NCBI GenBank assembly: GCA_963757335.1
Contig: CAVWRJ010000004.1
Coordinates: 1-64,000, forward strand
Source: DASQPA01 sp963757335
Lineage (GTDB): Bacteria; Acidobacteriota; Thermoanaerobaculia; Multivoradales; UBA5704
DNA: 64,000 nucleotides
Direction: 5' to 3'
The translations under genes and the position numbers were made by a program. Numbering within the stretch: the stretch's first letter is position 1; every line of letters begins with the position of its first letter. This document shows positions 37,266-48,348 of this stretch, one piece after another. The notes under the pieces are model-generated. The model was not told where the DNA came from. It saw nothing but the letters and a program-made list of their open reading frames with translations, and did no database searches.

Positions 37266-38117
37266 CTAAAGTGTATCAGAGGGCTGCCTCTGGGGCTCCC
37301 CGGCCGGCTCGTCCGCGGCGGCCTCCGGGGAACTGGGCGATGGGGAGGGGTGGGCCGCGACCCCGCAGCGGATCAGGTACTCCTCGGCGAGGAGCTTGTA
37401 GGCGGCCGCCCCGGTCGCCTTGGGGTCGTACTGGAAGATCGTCTGGCCGTGCCCCGGCGCCTCGGCGAGGCGGGTGTTGACCCGGATGGCGATGGCGAAG
37501 GTGAGCGGCCCGTGCTCGGTGCGGATCTGGTCGACGTGGGCGCGCATGGCGCGGGTCCGGAAGTCGACCATGGTGAGCAGCACGCCGAGGACGCGGACCC
37601 GGCGGCCGGCATCCCAGGCCAGGCGTTCGGCGGCGGCGATCAGGTTCTCCACTCCGGCGACGGCGAGGAACTGCGGCACGGTGGGGATGATGAAATGGTC
37701 GGCCGCGACGACGGCGTTGACCGCGAGGAGCGAGAGCGAGGAGGCGCAGTCCAAAAAGATGAAGTCGTAGCGGGTGGCGACCGGCCCCAGGGCGGCACGG
37801 AGCCGCCCCTCGCGGCCGCGGAGCTTGCCGAGCTCGGCGTCCACCTGGCCCAAGTCGACCGAGGCGGTCAGAAGATCGAGCCCGGGGACGCTGGTGGGGC
37901 GGACGGCGTCCCCGGCCGGCACGCCGCCCAGGAGGACGTCGGCCGAGGAGGGAGCGAGCCGGCCGCGCTCCACCCCCAGCGACAGCGAGGCCGACGCCTG
38001 GCTGTCGAGGTCGACCAGCAGCACCCGGAAGCCCTGGGCCGCGAGCGCCGCCGAGAGGTTGACGGCGGTCGTCGTCTTGCCCACGCCCCCCTTGCGCGAG
38101 ATGAATGCGGTAACCAT
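37266..38117 (-). CDS. Orphan ParA-like ATPase
   Basis: The 283-residue protein MVTAFISRKGGVGKTTTAVN has the deviant Walker A (KGGVGKTTT), then LLVDLDSQASASLSLGV and YDFIFLDCASSLSLLAVNAV. It is a MinD/ParA-type ATPase. There is no ParB or centromere-like gene beside it. The C-terminus is a Pro-, Ser- and Ala-rich tail. An in-frame TTG at 38130 could extend it by 5 residues. The gene is divergent from the helicase gene and shares its intergenic TTACCGC sites. It ends 6 bases before the ADOP permease ATG. Confidence 0.9.
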   Translation of the reverse strand: MVTAFISRKGGVGKTTTAVNLSAALAAQGFRVLLVDLDSQASASLSLGVERGRLAPSSADVLLGGVPAGDAVRPTSVPGLDLLTASVDLGQVDAELGKLRGREGRLRAALGPVATRYDFIFLDCASSLSLLAVNAVVAADHFIIPTVPQFLAVAGVENLIAAAERLAWDAGRRVRVLGVLLTMVDFRTRAMRAHVDQIRTEHGPLTFAIAIRVNTRLAEAPGHGQTIFQYDPKATGAAAYKLLAEEYLIRCGVAAHPSPSPSSPEAAADEPAGEPQRQPSDTL

Positions 38118-38150
38118 ATAGACCGCCAACAATTTACCGCAGATTACCGC
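38107..38150. promoter_or_regulatory. Three TTACCGC motifs in the ParA-helicase intergenic region
   Basis: TTACCGC occurs at 38134-38140 and 38144-38150, exactly 10 bases apart, and inverted as GCGGTAA at 38107-38113 inside the start of the ParA gene. This arrangement suggests binding of a dimeric or multimeric regulator on the parA/helicase divergent promoter. ParA autoregulation is a possible explanation. The functional role is inferred. Confidence 0.4.
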
Positions 38151-38239
38151 AAAAAGCGGAGCCAGGCGGGGACCTCGTGTAGCGCGGCCAACGGGATAGA
38201 ATTCAGTCGCACCGATTCTTGTCCCTACGAGGAGGCCCG

Positions 38240-41200
38240 TTGGACGCGACCTATCCGCAAGACCTCGCCGCCCAGCGGATCTCCGCCTCGCTCGACAACT
38301 GGAAGCGAAAGCTCCTCGATCTGAGCAAGCGGAATCGTGCCCTCAATTTCAAGATGAACCGGGTGTCGACGGTGGCGATCCTCGACGAGCAGCCGGCCGA
38401 GGTCTTCCGCCAGCTCTACCTCTTGGAAAAGGCTATGCGCTTCAAACCGGCTGCGGCTGCCGAGAAAGCCGTGCCGCCAAGACCGGAGGGGGCATCGACA
38501 GCGACGCCGGAGACGCCGCAGGGACCGGAGACACCGGAGGACTCCGAGGAAGGCCCCTCGTTCGACTTCGTCCCCTACGAGGCTGGAAACCTCGCCGCCC
38601 GCCACACCGACGACCAGTTGCAGACCGCCTCCTCTCCCGAGCAGCTCGACAGGTCGCTCCGCCGCCTCGACGAGCAGGCCCGGGCCACCCTGGAAGAGCA
38701 GGGGGTCAACGCCCTGTTCCTCGCCCTTGGCATGCTGCACTACAAAGAGTCTCCGGGAGACGAGGAGACCTTCCGCGCTCCCCTGGTCCTCCTGCCGGTC
38801 GCCCTCTCCAGGAAATCGGCGCAGGCCGGCTACACGGTCCGGGCGGCGGACGAGGACCCGATCGTCAACCCGGCGTTGGCCGAACACCTGCGGCGGGCGC
38901 ACGGGATCGTCCTGCCGGAGTTGCCCGACCTGACCGACATCCCCGCCGAGTACGACCTCCAGACGTTCCTCACCGCGACGGTCGCGATCCTTTTGAGCCT
39001 CCCGGCCGGTTCCGGCTGGGCGGTCAAGAACGACATCTACCTGGGGCTCTTCTCCTTCCAGAAGTTCGTCATGTACAAGGACCTGGAGGCGAACGGGGCC
39101 GCCTTCGCCGAGCACCGGCTGGTGAACCAGCTCGTCACCCGGAGCGGTAGCGCAGCCTACGGGCTTCCCGCCGAAGTCCGCGACCTGGACCTCGACCGGA
39201 GCTTCTCGCCGGAGGGCACCTGCCAGGTGGTCGACGCCGACTCCAGCCAGTTGCGGGCCATGGCGACCGTGGCCCAGGGGTACGACCTCGTGCTGGAGGG
39301 ACCGCCCGGGGACCGGCAAGTCGCAGACCATCACCAATCTGATTGCCCAGACGCTCGCGGCTGGCAAGTCGGTGCTCTTCGTCAGCGAGAAGATGGCCGC
39401 CCTCCAGGTGGTCCATAGCCGGCTCGTCAGCGCCGGCCTCGGCGAGTTCTGCCTCGAGCTCCACTCGACCAAGGCCAACAAGCGGACCGTCGTTCAGGGG
39501 ATCGCGGCGGCCCTCGACGCCTCGCTGCAGCGCCCGCGGGCGAGCGAGGCTTCGAAAGCGCGCCTCACGAGCGTGCGGCGGGAGCTCGCCGCCTATGTCG
39601 AGGCGCTCCATGCACCTTATGGCGATCTCGGTTTCTCCCCCTACCGGGCCTATGGCGAGCTCGGCGCCGTGCTGGAGGCTCCCAGGCTGCGCTACGGCGG
39701 GCCGGTCGAAGGAGTATCCCCGGAGCGTCTCGCCGCGACCGAGCGCGGCCTCTCCGACCTGGCGCGGGCGGCGGCGGCGGTCGGGGACCCCAGGGTGCAC
39801 CCCTTCCGGGAGTCGACGCGGACCTTCTATTCGGAGGACGACCGCGACCACCTCGGATCGCTCCTCGCCGACCTCGGGAGCCGGCTGAGCGAGGTGAGCG
39901 CTCTGGCGGCCGAGGTCGAGGCGAGCTTCCACCTGCCGCCGGTGCTCCGGTTAGGCGATGCCGAGATCGCCGCCGCAGTCGCGTCGGTCCTCGAGCGCTC
40001 CCCGGGGGCGCCGCTCGGAGTGCTGGCGAGCGAGCTGTGGAACGCGCCACCCCCTCAGGCCCTCGCTCTGGTGGCAAGGGGGCGCGAGATCGAGCGCCTG
40101 TCCCAAAGGGTGGCGGAGCGCTTCACCCCCGACGTCCTCTCCCAGGAGCACGCCGAGGACATCGCCTATGTCGAGAGCAAGGAGGGCAGCGCTCTGCGCT
40201 TCCTGAGCTTTCTCGACGGGCGGTACCGTGCCATCCGGCGGCGTTGGATCTCCTGGCGCCGCTCTGGCTATCAGGCGAGTCTCGCCGAGCAGGCGGCCGA
40301 GATGAGGAGCGTCGACGCCCTGCTCCGCGAACGCCGAGCCCTGGCCGCGGAGGACGCCGCGGCGCGTCAGCTTTTCGGCGGCCTCTGGCTGGGAGAGCAA
40401 TCGGCCTGGGAGGTCCTCGAAGGCTATATCCGCTGGGTCGTCGAATTCCGGGGCCTGTGCTTGACCCATGGATTGCGGGAGCAGGCGATCGAGCTCGCGA
40501 CTCACGCCCGTCCCGACCTGTCGCGAGTGGGCGCGCTCCGCGCCTCAGCGGCGGCCGCCTTCTCCCGGCTCGGCGAGTTGGGCGCGCTCCTCGGCTGGCC
40601 GGAGGGTTACCTCATGGACGAGCCGATCGCCACTCTCGCAGAGCGCGTGACGATGCTCGCCGGGAGCCTCGATCTCGCGCCACGCTGGGGGGCCTTTGAG
40701 CTCTCCCGGTCGCCGGTCGCCCTAGGCCTCGCCGGCGAGTTCCTGCCCAGGGCCATGGCGGGGGAGGTCGCCTTCGTGGACCTCGGCCGGGCCTTTCGCC
40801 GGGCTTTCCTCCAGCAGTGGCTTACCACCGTAGTCACGGCGCGCGAGCCCCTGCGCGACTTCCATGCTCTCACCCACGAGGAGCGCATCGCGGAGTTCGA
40901 ACGGCTCGACGAACGGGTCTTGCAGGAGAACCGAGCGGCGCTCGTCGCCCGCCAGCGCGACGAGGTCCAGCGCCGTCTCCAGACGCCCGAAGGGAGAGCC
41001 GCCATGCCCTTCCTGAAGCGCGAGATGGCGCGCCAACGCGCCCACGCGCCCCTGCGGAGGACCCTGCGCCAGGCGGGAGCGGCGATCCGGGCGATCAAGC
41101 CCTGCTTCATGATGAGCCCGCTCACCGTCTCCCAGCTCCTCGATGGCCAAGCCTCCTCCTTCGACCTCGTGGTCTTCGACGAGGCGAGCCAGCTCCCGGC

Positions 41201-43121
41201 CGAGGACGCGGTGGGGGCCATCGCTCGCGGCCGTCAGCTCGTCGTCGTGGGCGATCCCAAGCAGCTCCCGCCGACCAATTTCTTCTCGGTGATGGGCGGG
41301 CAGGTGAACGCCCCAGAAGGCGAGGACGGAACGCCGCTCTTCGAGGACAGCGAGAGCATTCTCGAGGATTTCATGGGCGCTGGTGTTCCGAATACCCGCT
41401 TGAAGTGGCACTACCGCAGCACCCAGGAGTCGCTGATTACTTTTTCGAATGTCAGCTTCTACGACGCCGACCTCTACACCTTCCCCAGCATCGACACCGA
41501 TCACCGGCGGGGGCTCGAGTTCGAGTACGTGGACGGCGCTGTCTACGAAGGCAAGGGGGTCAACCCGGTCGAGGCCCGCCGGGTCGCGGATGCCGTGGTC
41601 CGGCACGCTCGGGAATGCCCGGAGCTGACCCTGGGCGTCGGCACTTTCAGCCTGCGCCAGCAACTCGCCATCCAGGACGAGATCGAGCTGCGACGGCGGC
41701 AGGATCCTCGCCTCGAACCCTTCTTCGCCCGCCGCGAAGAAGGAAGCTTCTTCGTCAAGAACCTGGAGAACATCCAGGGTGACGAGCGCGACGTCATTTT
41801 CCTCTCCGTCACCTACGGCCGGGACCGCGAGGGCAAGCTGCGCTACAACTTCGGGCCGATCAACGGCGAGAACGGCTGGCGGCGGTTGAACGTGCTGACG
41901 ACGCGGGCGAAGCGGAGCATGCGCGTCTTCACCTCGATGCATGGCGACGAGATCCGGGCGGTGGACACGACCTCCCGCGGCGCGCGGCTGCTCCACGACT
42001 TCCTGCTCTATGCCGAGCACGGCCGGATCGAGAGGCCGATCCAGAAGGAAGAGGCCGGAGAGGCCGGAGAGACGTCCGCCCTCCTGTTCGAGCGGCAGGT
42101 TGAGGACGAGTTGGAGAGGGCAGGGATCGAGCTCCGCCGCGACATCGGCTCTTCCCGTCATCCCGTCGACTTCGGCATCCTCGACGGCGAGGTCCCCGGC
42201 CTCTTTATCTGCGGCATCGAGTGCGACGGCCCCCACTACCGCCGTGCCGAGACGGTGCGCGACCGGGATCGTCTGCGCCGGCAGGTGTTGGAGGCCCGGG
42301 GGTGGACGATCCATCGAGTCTGGTCGACGGATTGGTTCAAGGACCGGCCGGGACAGGTCCAGCGCCTGCTCGGCCTCATCGCCGCCACCCGGCAGCGGGC
42401 TCGGGAGGAAGCCGCCGCCGAGCGAGAGGCCCGGGCGCGGGCGGAGGTGGAGGCGGCCGCCGAAGCCGAGGTGCAAGCCGCCGAGGCGGAAGCCAGGCTG
42501 CAGTCCGAATCTACGTCGCAAAGCCTCGCCGAGCCGCCGGACCCGTCCGCCCCCGCCCTGCCGAGTCAAGCGCAGGCTGTCGACTACCGTCTGGCCGGTG
42601 GTGAGGGCCGGCATGGCGGCGACCTCCTGGCCGCCCCGCTTTTCGAGCTCGTCGATGCCATTGCCGCCGTGGCCCAGGTCGAGGCACCGCTTCACGCCGA
42701 CGACCTCATGGCGCGGGTAGCGGGGATGTGGGGCCTCGCGCGGGTCGGTTCCCGCATCGAGCGCCGTCTCGCCGAGGCTTGCGGGGCGGCGGAGCGGAGC
42801 GGATCTCTTGAACGGCGCGGCGATTTCATCTGGCTGCCGGGCGGGGTTATCGTCGTCCGCTCGCGCGTGGGGACGAGCATCCCCGCCGAGCGCATTCCCC
42901 CTGAGGAGATCCGCGAGGCGGTGCTCCTGGTGTTGCGAGCGGGCAGCCTCGACCGGCGTGAGCTGATCAACCAGGTACGCACGCTCTTCGGGTTCAACCG
43001 CACGGGAACGAAGCTCCAGGCGGCGATCGGAGCGGTCGTCGACACCCTCCTCGCGGATGGCACGCTGGGCGAAGGGAGCTCCGGCGTGCGACTGCGGGAC
43101 GAAGTCGACGAGGAGGATTAG
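38240..43121 (+). CDS. DUF4011 / SF1 helicase / Vsr-like nuclease / DUF3320 protein, one frameshift
   Basis: The likely start is TTG 38240, behind GAGGAGG. The protein, about 1,627 codons, has an N-terminal DUF4011 region (SLDNWKRKLLDLSKRNRALN), a Walker A (GPPGTGKSQTITNL, about residue 353), a DEAS box (DLVVFDEASQLP, about 978), motif V (NIQGDERDVIFLSVTYG), motif VI (LTTRAKRSMRVF), a Vsr/MTES_1575-type nuclease (SRHPVDFGILDG, IECDGPHY, VRDRDRLRRQVLE) and a C-terminal DUF3320. The frame breaks inside Walker A by one extra G in GGGG 39308-39311. Such DUF4011-helicase-nuclease proteins are linked to phage defence. Confidence 0.88.
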
Positions 43122-43873
43122 AACGAGGAGGTCTGCCGGCCCGCTCGCATGTAGATCGGCCAGGTGAGGGTCCGCGGCTCCGCCGGGTCCCCCCAGGCTT
43201 CGGCCAGCTCGTTCTCGATCAGCTCGATCGGGTCCTTTCCCGTCGCCGCCTGGTAGCGCACGTTGGCCGACCAGGTGCGCAGATAGGCGACCAGCCGCGG
43301 CAGGTCCCAGCTCTCGCTGTGCTCGAAGACCGGCGCCTCGATCTCCGGAAAGGCGAAGGGGAGGGTCCGGTACTCCTCGTCCACCCAGCGGCGCTCGGGC
43401 GGCCAGTAGGCACCCGCGATCTCCCTCGCCAGGCGGTCGACCAGGGCGCTCACCTCCGGCGTGCCGCGGAGCAGGTTGTAGGTCCAGAGGGCGATCGCGC
43501 CCCCCGGCCGGAGCACCCGCCGGGCCTCGGCATAGAAGCGGTCGAAGTCGAACCAGTGAGCGGCCTGGGCGACGGTGAGGAGGTCGACCGAGCCGTCCGG
43601 CAGGCCCGAGCTCTCGGCGGTGGCGACCCGGTACTCGATCCGCGGATGGGGAATGGCGTTGTCCAGCTGCTGGCGGCTGGCGTCGGTCGCCACCACCCGC
43701 TCGAACACCTCGGCGAGCGAGAGCGCCGCCTGACCGTTGCCGGTGGCGCAGTCCCAGGCGAGAGCCCGTCCCGGGGTCAGCTTGAAGACGAAATCGAAGA
43801 GCGCGGGCGGATAGCCCGGGCGGTAGGCGGCGTAGCTCGCCGCATGGCCGGAGAAGTGGTCTTTGAAGGTCAC
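43118..43873 (-). CDS. Class I SAM-dependent methyltransferase
   Basis: The 251-residue protein MTFKDHFSGHAASYAAYRPG... has motif I ALAWDCATGNGQAALSLAEV, an acidic motif II (VVATDASRQQLDNA) and the motif LLTVAQAAHWFDFDRFYAEA with RVLRPGGAIALWTYN, typical of UbiE/Methyltransf_11 enzymes acting on small molecules. Its 3' end overlaps the helicase's stop by 4 bases from the opposite strand (converging). The substrate is unknown. Confidence 0.9.
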   Translation of the reverse strand: MTFKDHFSGHAASYAAYRPGYPPALFDFVFKLTPGRALAWDCATGNGQAALSLAEVFERVVATDASRQQLDNAIPHPRIEYRVATAESSGLPDGSVDLLTVAQAAHWFDFDRFYAEARRVLRPGGAIALWTYNLLRGTPEVSALVDRLAREIAGAYWPPERRWVDEEYRTLPFAFPEIEAPVFEHSESWDLPRLVAYLRTWSANVRYQAATGKDPIELIENELAEAWGDPAEPRTLTWPIYMRAGRQTSSF

Positions 43874-43906
43874 GGCGGGGAGTTTACCGCGGCTCTGCCG
43901 TCCGCC

Positions 43907-45886
43907 TCACTTCCCCAGATACCGCATCACGAGGAGCGTCCGGTCGTCTTGCGGCGGCGCGCCCTTTACGTGGCGCTCGATCGCGGCGAGCAGGCGGTCG
44001 CGGACGACGGTGGGGGAGGCGACGGGGCCGGCCAGGGCCGCGGTCACGGCGTCGTAGCCGAAGACGTCGTCCGCCGCATCGGTCGCCTCGATCAGGCCGT
44101 CCGAGAGCCAGACCAGGATGTCGCCGCTCGCGAGGGCGACCGTCCGCCGGCCGTAGGTCCTCCCCATGCCGCCCAAGGGCGAGCCGGGGAGGACGATCTC
44201 CTCGACCTCGCCTTCGTGGAGGAGATAGGTGGGGGGGTGGCCGGCGTTGGTGAGGGTGAGCGTCCCCTCCCGGAAGTCGAGGAGAGCGAGGGTCGCGGTG
44301 ACGAAGAAGCGGGTCCTCGTGTCCGAGCGCACCACAGCGTCGAGCCGGGCGAGGATCTTCTCCGGGTCGACCTCCTCCTGGACGAGGATCAGGAGGGCGG
44401 CCTTGATCATCGCCATCCGGAGGCCGGTCGAGAGGCCATGCCCGGAGACGTCGGCGATGATGATGGCGAGCCGCTGGTCGTCCAGGCGGAGGATGTCGAA
44501 GTAGTCGCCGCCGATCGCCGCGCTGGGCTCGAAGAGGCTGGCGAACTCGACCGCCCCGCCCGAGGGCAGGTTCCCGGGAATGAGGCTCTTCTGGAGCTCG
44601 CGGGCGAGCTGGAGCTCCTTTTCCAGGCCCTCCTTCTGGGCCGCCGTGGCGACCAGGCTTTCTAAGTTCCCCGCCATCTGGTTGAAGGAGCGCTGGAGCT
44701 CGCCCAGCTGGTCCTGGCGCTTCGCCGGGATGCGCACCGTGAAGTCGCCGCTCCGCACCGCGTCGGTCGCCCGGCTCATCCGGTTGACCGCCCGGGAGAG
44801 GCCGAAGATCATGACGATCGCCATCCCCAGGGCCACGACGTAGACGTCGAAGAGGAGAAAGGCGAGGGCGAAGAGCGCCCCCCAGGCCGCGGTGTCGACC
44901 TCGGCCGAGCTGGAGAAGAGATGGCGGAGCAGGATCCGCGGGCTGCTCCGGAGCGTGACGTCCATCTGCACCGAGACCGGCTTGCCGGCGTCGACCCGCC
45001 GCTGCTCGCCGGCGATCTCCCCCCACCAGAGGAGCGGTGCGTCCCAGATCCGCTGCCCCAGGGAGCGCTGGCGGAAGAACCGCGCGGCGTCGCCCGCGGC
45101 GCGCTCGCGGTGGATGCGCTGGAGAGGGATGGTCCGCGAGCCGAGCTGCAGGTGGAGAGTCTGGCCGGCGCCGGGCTCGTCGGGGCGGATCATCTCGACC
45201 CAGACTCCGCTCCGCTCGCTGAGCGCCGCCTCCAGGTGTCCGCTGTAGAGGGCGACGACCCCCGCTCCGCCGCGCTTCGCCAAGGCGACCAGGGTGGGGG
45301 AGCCGTCGGGGAGCGAGAGGAAGGGCGCGAGGACCTCCCGCCGCTCGCTGCCCCCCCCGCCGCCCCCCGCGGTCAGGAAATCGGGCCAGAGGAGAGGGGT
45401 GCGCGGATCGCCCGCCACCCGCCGGCCGTTCCGGTAGTAGCCGAGGACGATATCGGAGGCGGTGGGAACGGTGGGGAGGCCGGGCGACGGTACGGCGCCC
45501 TGGGGTTTCCCCGTCCGCGCGAACTCCGCGAGGCCGGCATCGGCCAGGGTCTGCACCTCCCCCTGGAGGCCGCGGGTGACGTCCCGGAAGAGATGTCCCA
45601 TGAAGAAGCCGGCCAGGATGTAGCAGGCGACGACGAGCAGAAGGAGGACCATGGGGATCGGCAGGACGCCGATGAGGAAATAGGAGAAGGCGAGCCGCCG
45701 GCTCACTTTCCACAGGAAGCGCTGGAAGAGGCGCCAGGCGAGGATGATGAGGAGGAGGAGGACGGCGCCGGCGAAGAGGACCTTGCAGATCGTCGAGAGA
45801 TAGGGGACGCCGGCGACCGCCCCGACGAAGAGGGCGGCCAGGTTGGCGAGAAGGGCCAGTCGCTTCTTGGATCTTGCGCTTTTCAC
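43907..45886 (-). CDS. Membrane-bound SpoIIE-type (PP2C) phosphatase with HAMP
   Basis: The 659-residue protein has at least three N-terminal membrane segments (LALLANLAALFVGAVAGVPY, VLFAGAVLLLLIILAWRLF, FSYFLIGVLPIPMVLLLLVV), an extracytoplasmic domain, a further segment, HAMP (about 370-420), and a C-terminal RsbU/SpoIIE phosphatase with GGDYFDILR, ADVSGHG, SDGLIEATDAADDVF and QDDRTLLV metal ligands. It would dephosphorylate an anti-sigma antagonist or similar partner. No partner-switch gene is adjacent. Confidence 0.92.
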   Translation of the reverse strand: MKSARSKKRLALLANLAALFVGAVAGVPYLSTICKVLFAGAVLLLLIILAWRLFQRFLWKVSRRLAFSYFLIGVLPIPMVLLLLVVACYILAGFFMGHLFRDVTRGLQGEVQTLADAGLAEFARTGKPQGAVPSPGLPTVPTASDIVLGYYRNGRRVAGDPRTPLLWPDFLTAGGGGGGSERREVLAPFLSLPDGSPTLVALAKRGGAGVVALYSGHLEAALSERSGVWVEMIRPDEPGAGQTLHLQLGSRTIPLQRIHRERAAGDAARFFRQRSLGQRIWDAPLLWWGEIAGEQRRVDAGKPVSVQMDVTLRSSPRILLRHLFSSSAEVDTAAWGALFALAFLLFDVYVVALGMAIVMIFGLSRAVNRMSRATDAVRSGDFTVRIPAKRQDQLGELQRSFNQMAGNLESLVATAAQKEGLEKELQLARELQKSLIPGNLPSGGAVEFASLFEPSAAIGGDYFDILRLDDQRLAIIIADVSGHGLSTGLRMAMIKAALLILVQEEVDPEKILARLDAVVRSDTRTRFFVTATLALLDFREGTLTLTNAGHPPTYLLHEGEVEEIVLPGSPLGGMGRTYGRRTVALASGDILVWLSDGLIEATDAADDVFGYDAVTAALAGPVASPTVVRDRLLAAIERHVKGAPPQDDRTLLVMRYLGK

Positions 45887-46018
45887 GGCTGGGCTGGGGA
45901 GGGGTGCAGACGGAGGTCCCCGGGGGAGTCTACGATGTCGGGGGCGCTAGGGTTGCGCGCCGGTTTGGCCGCCCGCCCGGAGTTGCATAGAATGCGGCAC
46001 GAGAGGAGACCCCAGACT

Positions 46019-46456
46019 GTGTCGAGGATCCCACGTTTCCAGGAGCACTTGAAGACCGGCTTCACCGCGGAGGCCGCGAGCGCCGCCCGCTTCCGGGCCT
46101 ACGCCGCCCAGGCGCAAACGGACGGCCTGCCGAACCTGGCGCGGGTGTGGCTCGACCTCGCGGCCGCCAAGGATCAGCTGGCAATCGCCCTGCTCGAGGC
46201 CTCCGGGCAGATGCGCGGCAAGGACACCGACATCGCCTCCGCCATCTCCGAGGAGCGGTACGAGAACGACATCCTCTACCCGAAGATGATCCGCGACGTG
46301 ACCGAGCCCGTCGCCGACGTCTTCCTGAAGCTCGTCGCCACCCAGAAGGAGCACCTGCGCCGGCTGGAGTCGCTCCGCGAGGCGGTCAACGCCGCGCGCG
46401 GCGATGTCGAGCTGCCGGCCGAGGTGGACAAGGGAGTGCCGGCGCTGGGGCGGTAG
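46019..46456 (+). CDS. Rubrerythrin-like protein
   Basis: The start GTG at 46019, behind GAGGAG, gives 145 residues: MSRIPRFQEHLKTGFTAEAA..., with SAARFRAYAAQAQTDGLPNL and a downstream YENDILYPKMIRDVTE. This has the A-x-x-R-F and EE-type helices of rubrerythrin-like diiron proteins. An in-frame ATG at 45992 is also possible. It is short compared with classical rubrerythrin and has no C-terminal rubredoxin domain. Probable peroxide or stress protection. Confidence 0.8.
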   Translation: MSRIPRFQEHLKTGFTAEAASAARFRAYAAQAQTDGLPNLARVWLDLAAAKDQLAIALLEASGQMRGKDTDIASAISEERYENDILYPKMIRDVTEPVADVFLKLVATQKEHLRRLESLREAVNAARGDVELPAEVDKGVPALGR

Positions 46457-46466
46457 ACCGCTCTAG

Positions 46467-48293
46467 CTAGAACCCCGGAGGCCGCTCGCCGGCAACATCG
46501 AAGGTCCGCTCCAGCACCACCCCGGCGCGCCCGAGTGTGCCCTCGTCGAAGAGCCGCCCGATGAGGGTGATCCCGTGCGGCACCCGCCGCGGGGGCGAGA
46601 AGCGCGGCAGGGGGTGCGCCGGGTCGGGCGCCCAGTCGCTCCGCGCCTCGGAAACCTCGATGAAGCCGGCCCGGAGCGTCAGCGAGGGGTGGCCGGTGAA
46701 GTTCGAGATCGTGAGCATCTCGTCCCGCAGCGAGGGGACGAGGAGCAGATCGACGCTCTCGAACAGTCGCGCCATCTCCAGAGCCACCTTCCGCCGCAGC
46801 CGATCCGCCTGCACGAAGTCCACCGCCGAGAGGAAGCGCGACTGGCGGAAGGTGTTCGGCCAGGCGTCGGGAACCTGCACCTTGAGCGCATCGAGGCCGT
46901 GGGAGAGGGTGAGCTCCTCGAAGGCGGCGGCCGACTCGGCGAAGAGGATGGTGTTGAGCGAGCCGTAGGGCCAGTCGGGGAGCTCGACCGGTGTGGGGAT
47001 CATCCCCAGCCGGCGGACGGTCTCCAAGGCGGCCCGATCGACGTCGGTCGCCGGCGGTTCCCTCATCCAGCGGGGGAAGTAGCCCACCCGGAGCCCCGCG
47101 ACCGGGGCGGTGGCGTCGAAATCGAGCCGGCTCGGCACGCTCGACACGTCCCCCGGGTCCGCTCCGGAGATCGCCGCCAGCACGAGGAGGGTGTCCTCGA
47201 CGTTCCGCGCCATCGGCCCCAGCTTGTCGAGAGACCAGCAGAGGGTCATGGCGCCGTTTCGCGCCACCCGTCCGAACGTCGGACGCAGACCGGTGACGCC
47301 GCAGCGCATCGAAGGGCCGACGATGCTGCCGCCGGTCTCGCTCCCCATCGCGAAGCCCACGGCGGCCGCTGCGGTGGCCGCGCCCGGTCCGGCGGAGGAA
47401 CCCGAGGAGCCTTCTTCGAGCAGCCAGGGATTTTTCGTCTGCCCGCCGAACCAGATGTCGTTCAGGGCCAGAGCCCCGAGGCTCAGCTTGGCGACCAGCA
47501 CCGCCCCAGCCCGATGCAGCCGGTCGACGACGACCGCGTCCGCCGCTGGGACGCGGTGACGGAACGGCTCGGCGCCGTAGGTCGTGGGGATGCCGGCGGT
47601 ATCGAGGAGATCCTTCGCCCCCCAGGGGATGCCGTGGAGCGGGCCGCGGTAGTGGCCGGCGGCGATCTCGGCGTCGGCGCGCCTGGCCTGCGCCATCGCC
47701 AGATCGCGGGTCAAGGTGATCGTGCAGTTGATCTTCGGCTGGAAGCGTTCGAGCCGCGCCAGGTAGATCCCGGTGAGCCGTTCGGAGGAGAGGGCCTTCG
47801 ATTCGATCCAGCTGGAGAGACGGGAGACCGGGGCGAAGGCGATATCCTCGTCTCTCTCCGGCAAGGGGTGCGCTCCGGCCGCGCTCCGCACGAAGCGGTC
47901 GTGCGCCGGCAGGCTCCCGGTGCCCCCGAGAAGCGCGGGCTCCCACCGGCTGGCGGGTGCCAACCCCGGTTCGAGGGCGACCTTCCGTGGACCGGTGCGC
48001 CGTTCGGCGAGCGGCGCCATCGCCATCTGCCAGTTGCCGGCGGCCTGAACGCGCTCGGCCGCGGTGAGCTCCACCTGCACCAGCTTCTCCGCCTCGGCGA
48101 TCGTGGCGGGGGAGACCGCCGGCCCGACGGCGGGCCCGGTCCCGAATGCCGGCGGAGTGCCCGGCGGCGGCGGGGTGGACGGGGCGGGGGGTTCGGGATT
48201 TGCGGCGAGCGCCACCGCGGTCTTGACCCCCGCGGCGACGCCCACGAGGCCGAGCGCGGACTCTTTCAGGAACTGCCGGCGGGAGCTGGGCAT
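46467..48293 (-). CDS. Secreted amidase (amidase signature family)
   Basis: The 608-residue protein starts MPSSRRQFLKESALGLVGVA at the ATG 48291, behind AGGAGA, with a Tat-type twin-Arg signal (SRRQFLK). It has the amidase signature: catalytic Lys in IPWGAKDLLDTAGIPTTYG (about 228), a cis-Ser in EGSSGSSAGPGAATAAAAVG (about 291) and the nucleophile Ser in GSETGGSIVGPS (about 319). The family hydrolyses amides and can act as a Glu-tRNA amidase-like enzyme. An extracellular or periplasmic substrate is inferred from the signal. It is convergent with the rubrerythrin-like gene. Confidence 0.9.
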   Translation of the reverse strand: MPSSRRQFLKESALGLVGVAAGVKTAVALAANPEPPAPSTPPPPGTPPAFGTGPAVGPAVSPATIAEAEKLVQVELTAAERVQAAGNWQMAMAPLAERRTGPRKVALEPGLAPASRWEPALLGGTGSLPAHDRFVRSAAGAHPLPERDEDIAFAPVSRLSSWIESKALSSERLTGIYLARLERFQPKINCTITLTRDLAMAQARRADAEIAAGHYRGPLHGIPWGAKDLLDTAGIPTTYGAEPFRHRVPAADAVVVDRLHRAGAVLVAKLSLGALALNDIWFGGQTKNPWLLEEGSSGSSAGPGAATAAAAVGFAMGSETGGSIVGPSMRCGVTGLRPTFGRVARNGAMTLCWSLDKLGPMARNVEDTLLVLAAISGADPGDVSSVPSRLDFDATAPVAGLRVGYFPRWMREPPATDVDRAALETVRRLGMIPTPVELPDWPYGSLNTILFAESAAAFEELTLSHGLDALKVQVPDAWPNTFRQSRFLSAVDFVQADRLRRKVALEMARLFESVDLLLVPSLRDEMLTISNFTGHPSLTLRAGFIEVSEARSDWAPDPAHPLPRFSPPRRVPHGITLIGRLFDEGTLGRAGVVLERTFDVAGERPPGF

Positions 48294-48348
48294 GGCGTCT
48301 CCTCTGGGAGCTTGGGCTCGGATACTATGACACCGGGCGTAGGGCAAG

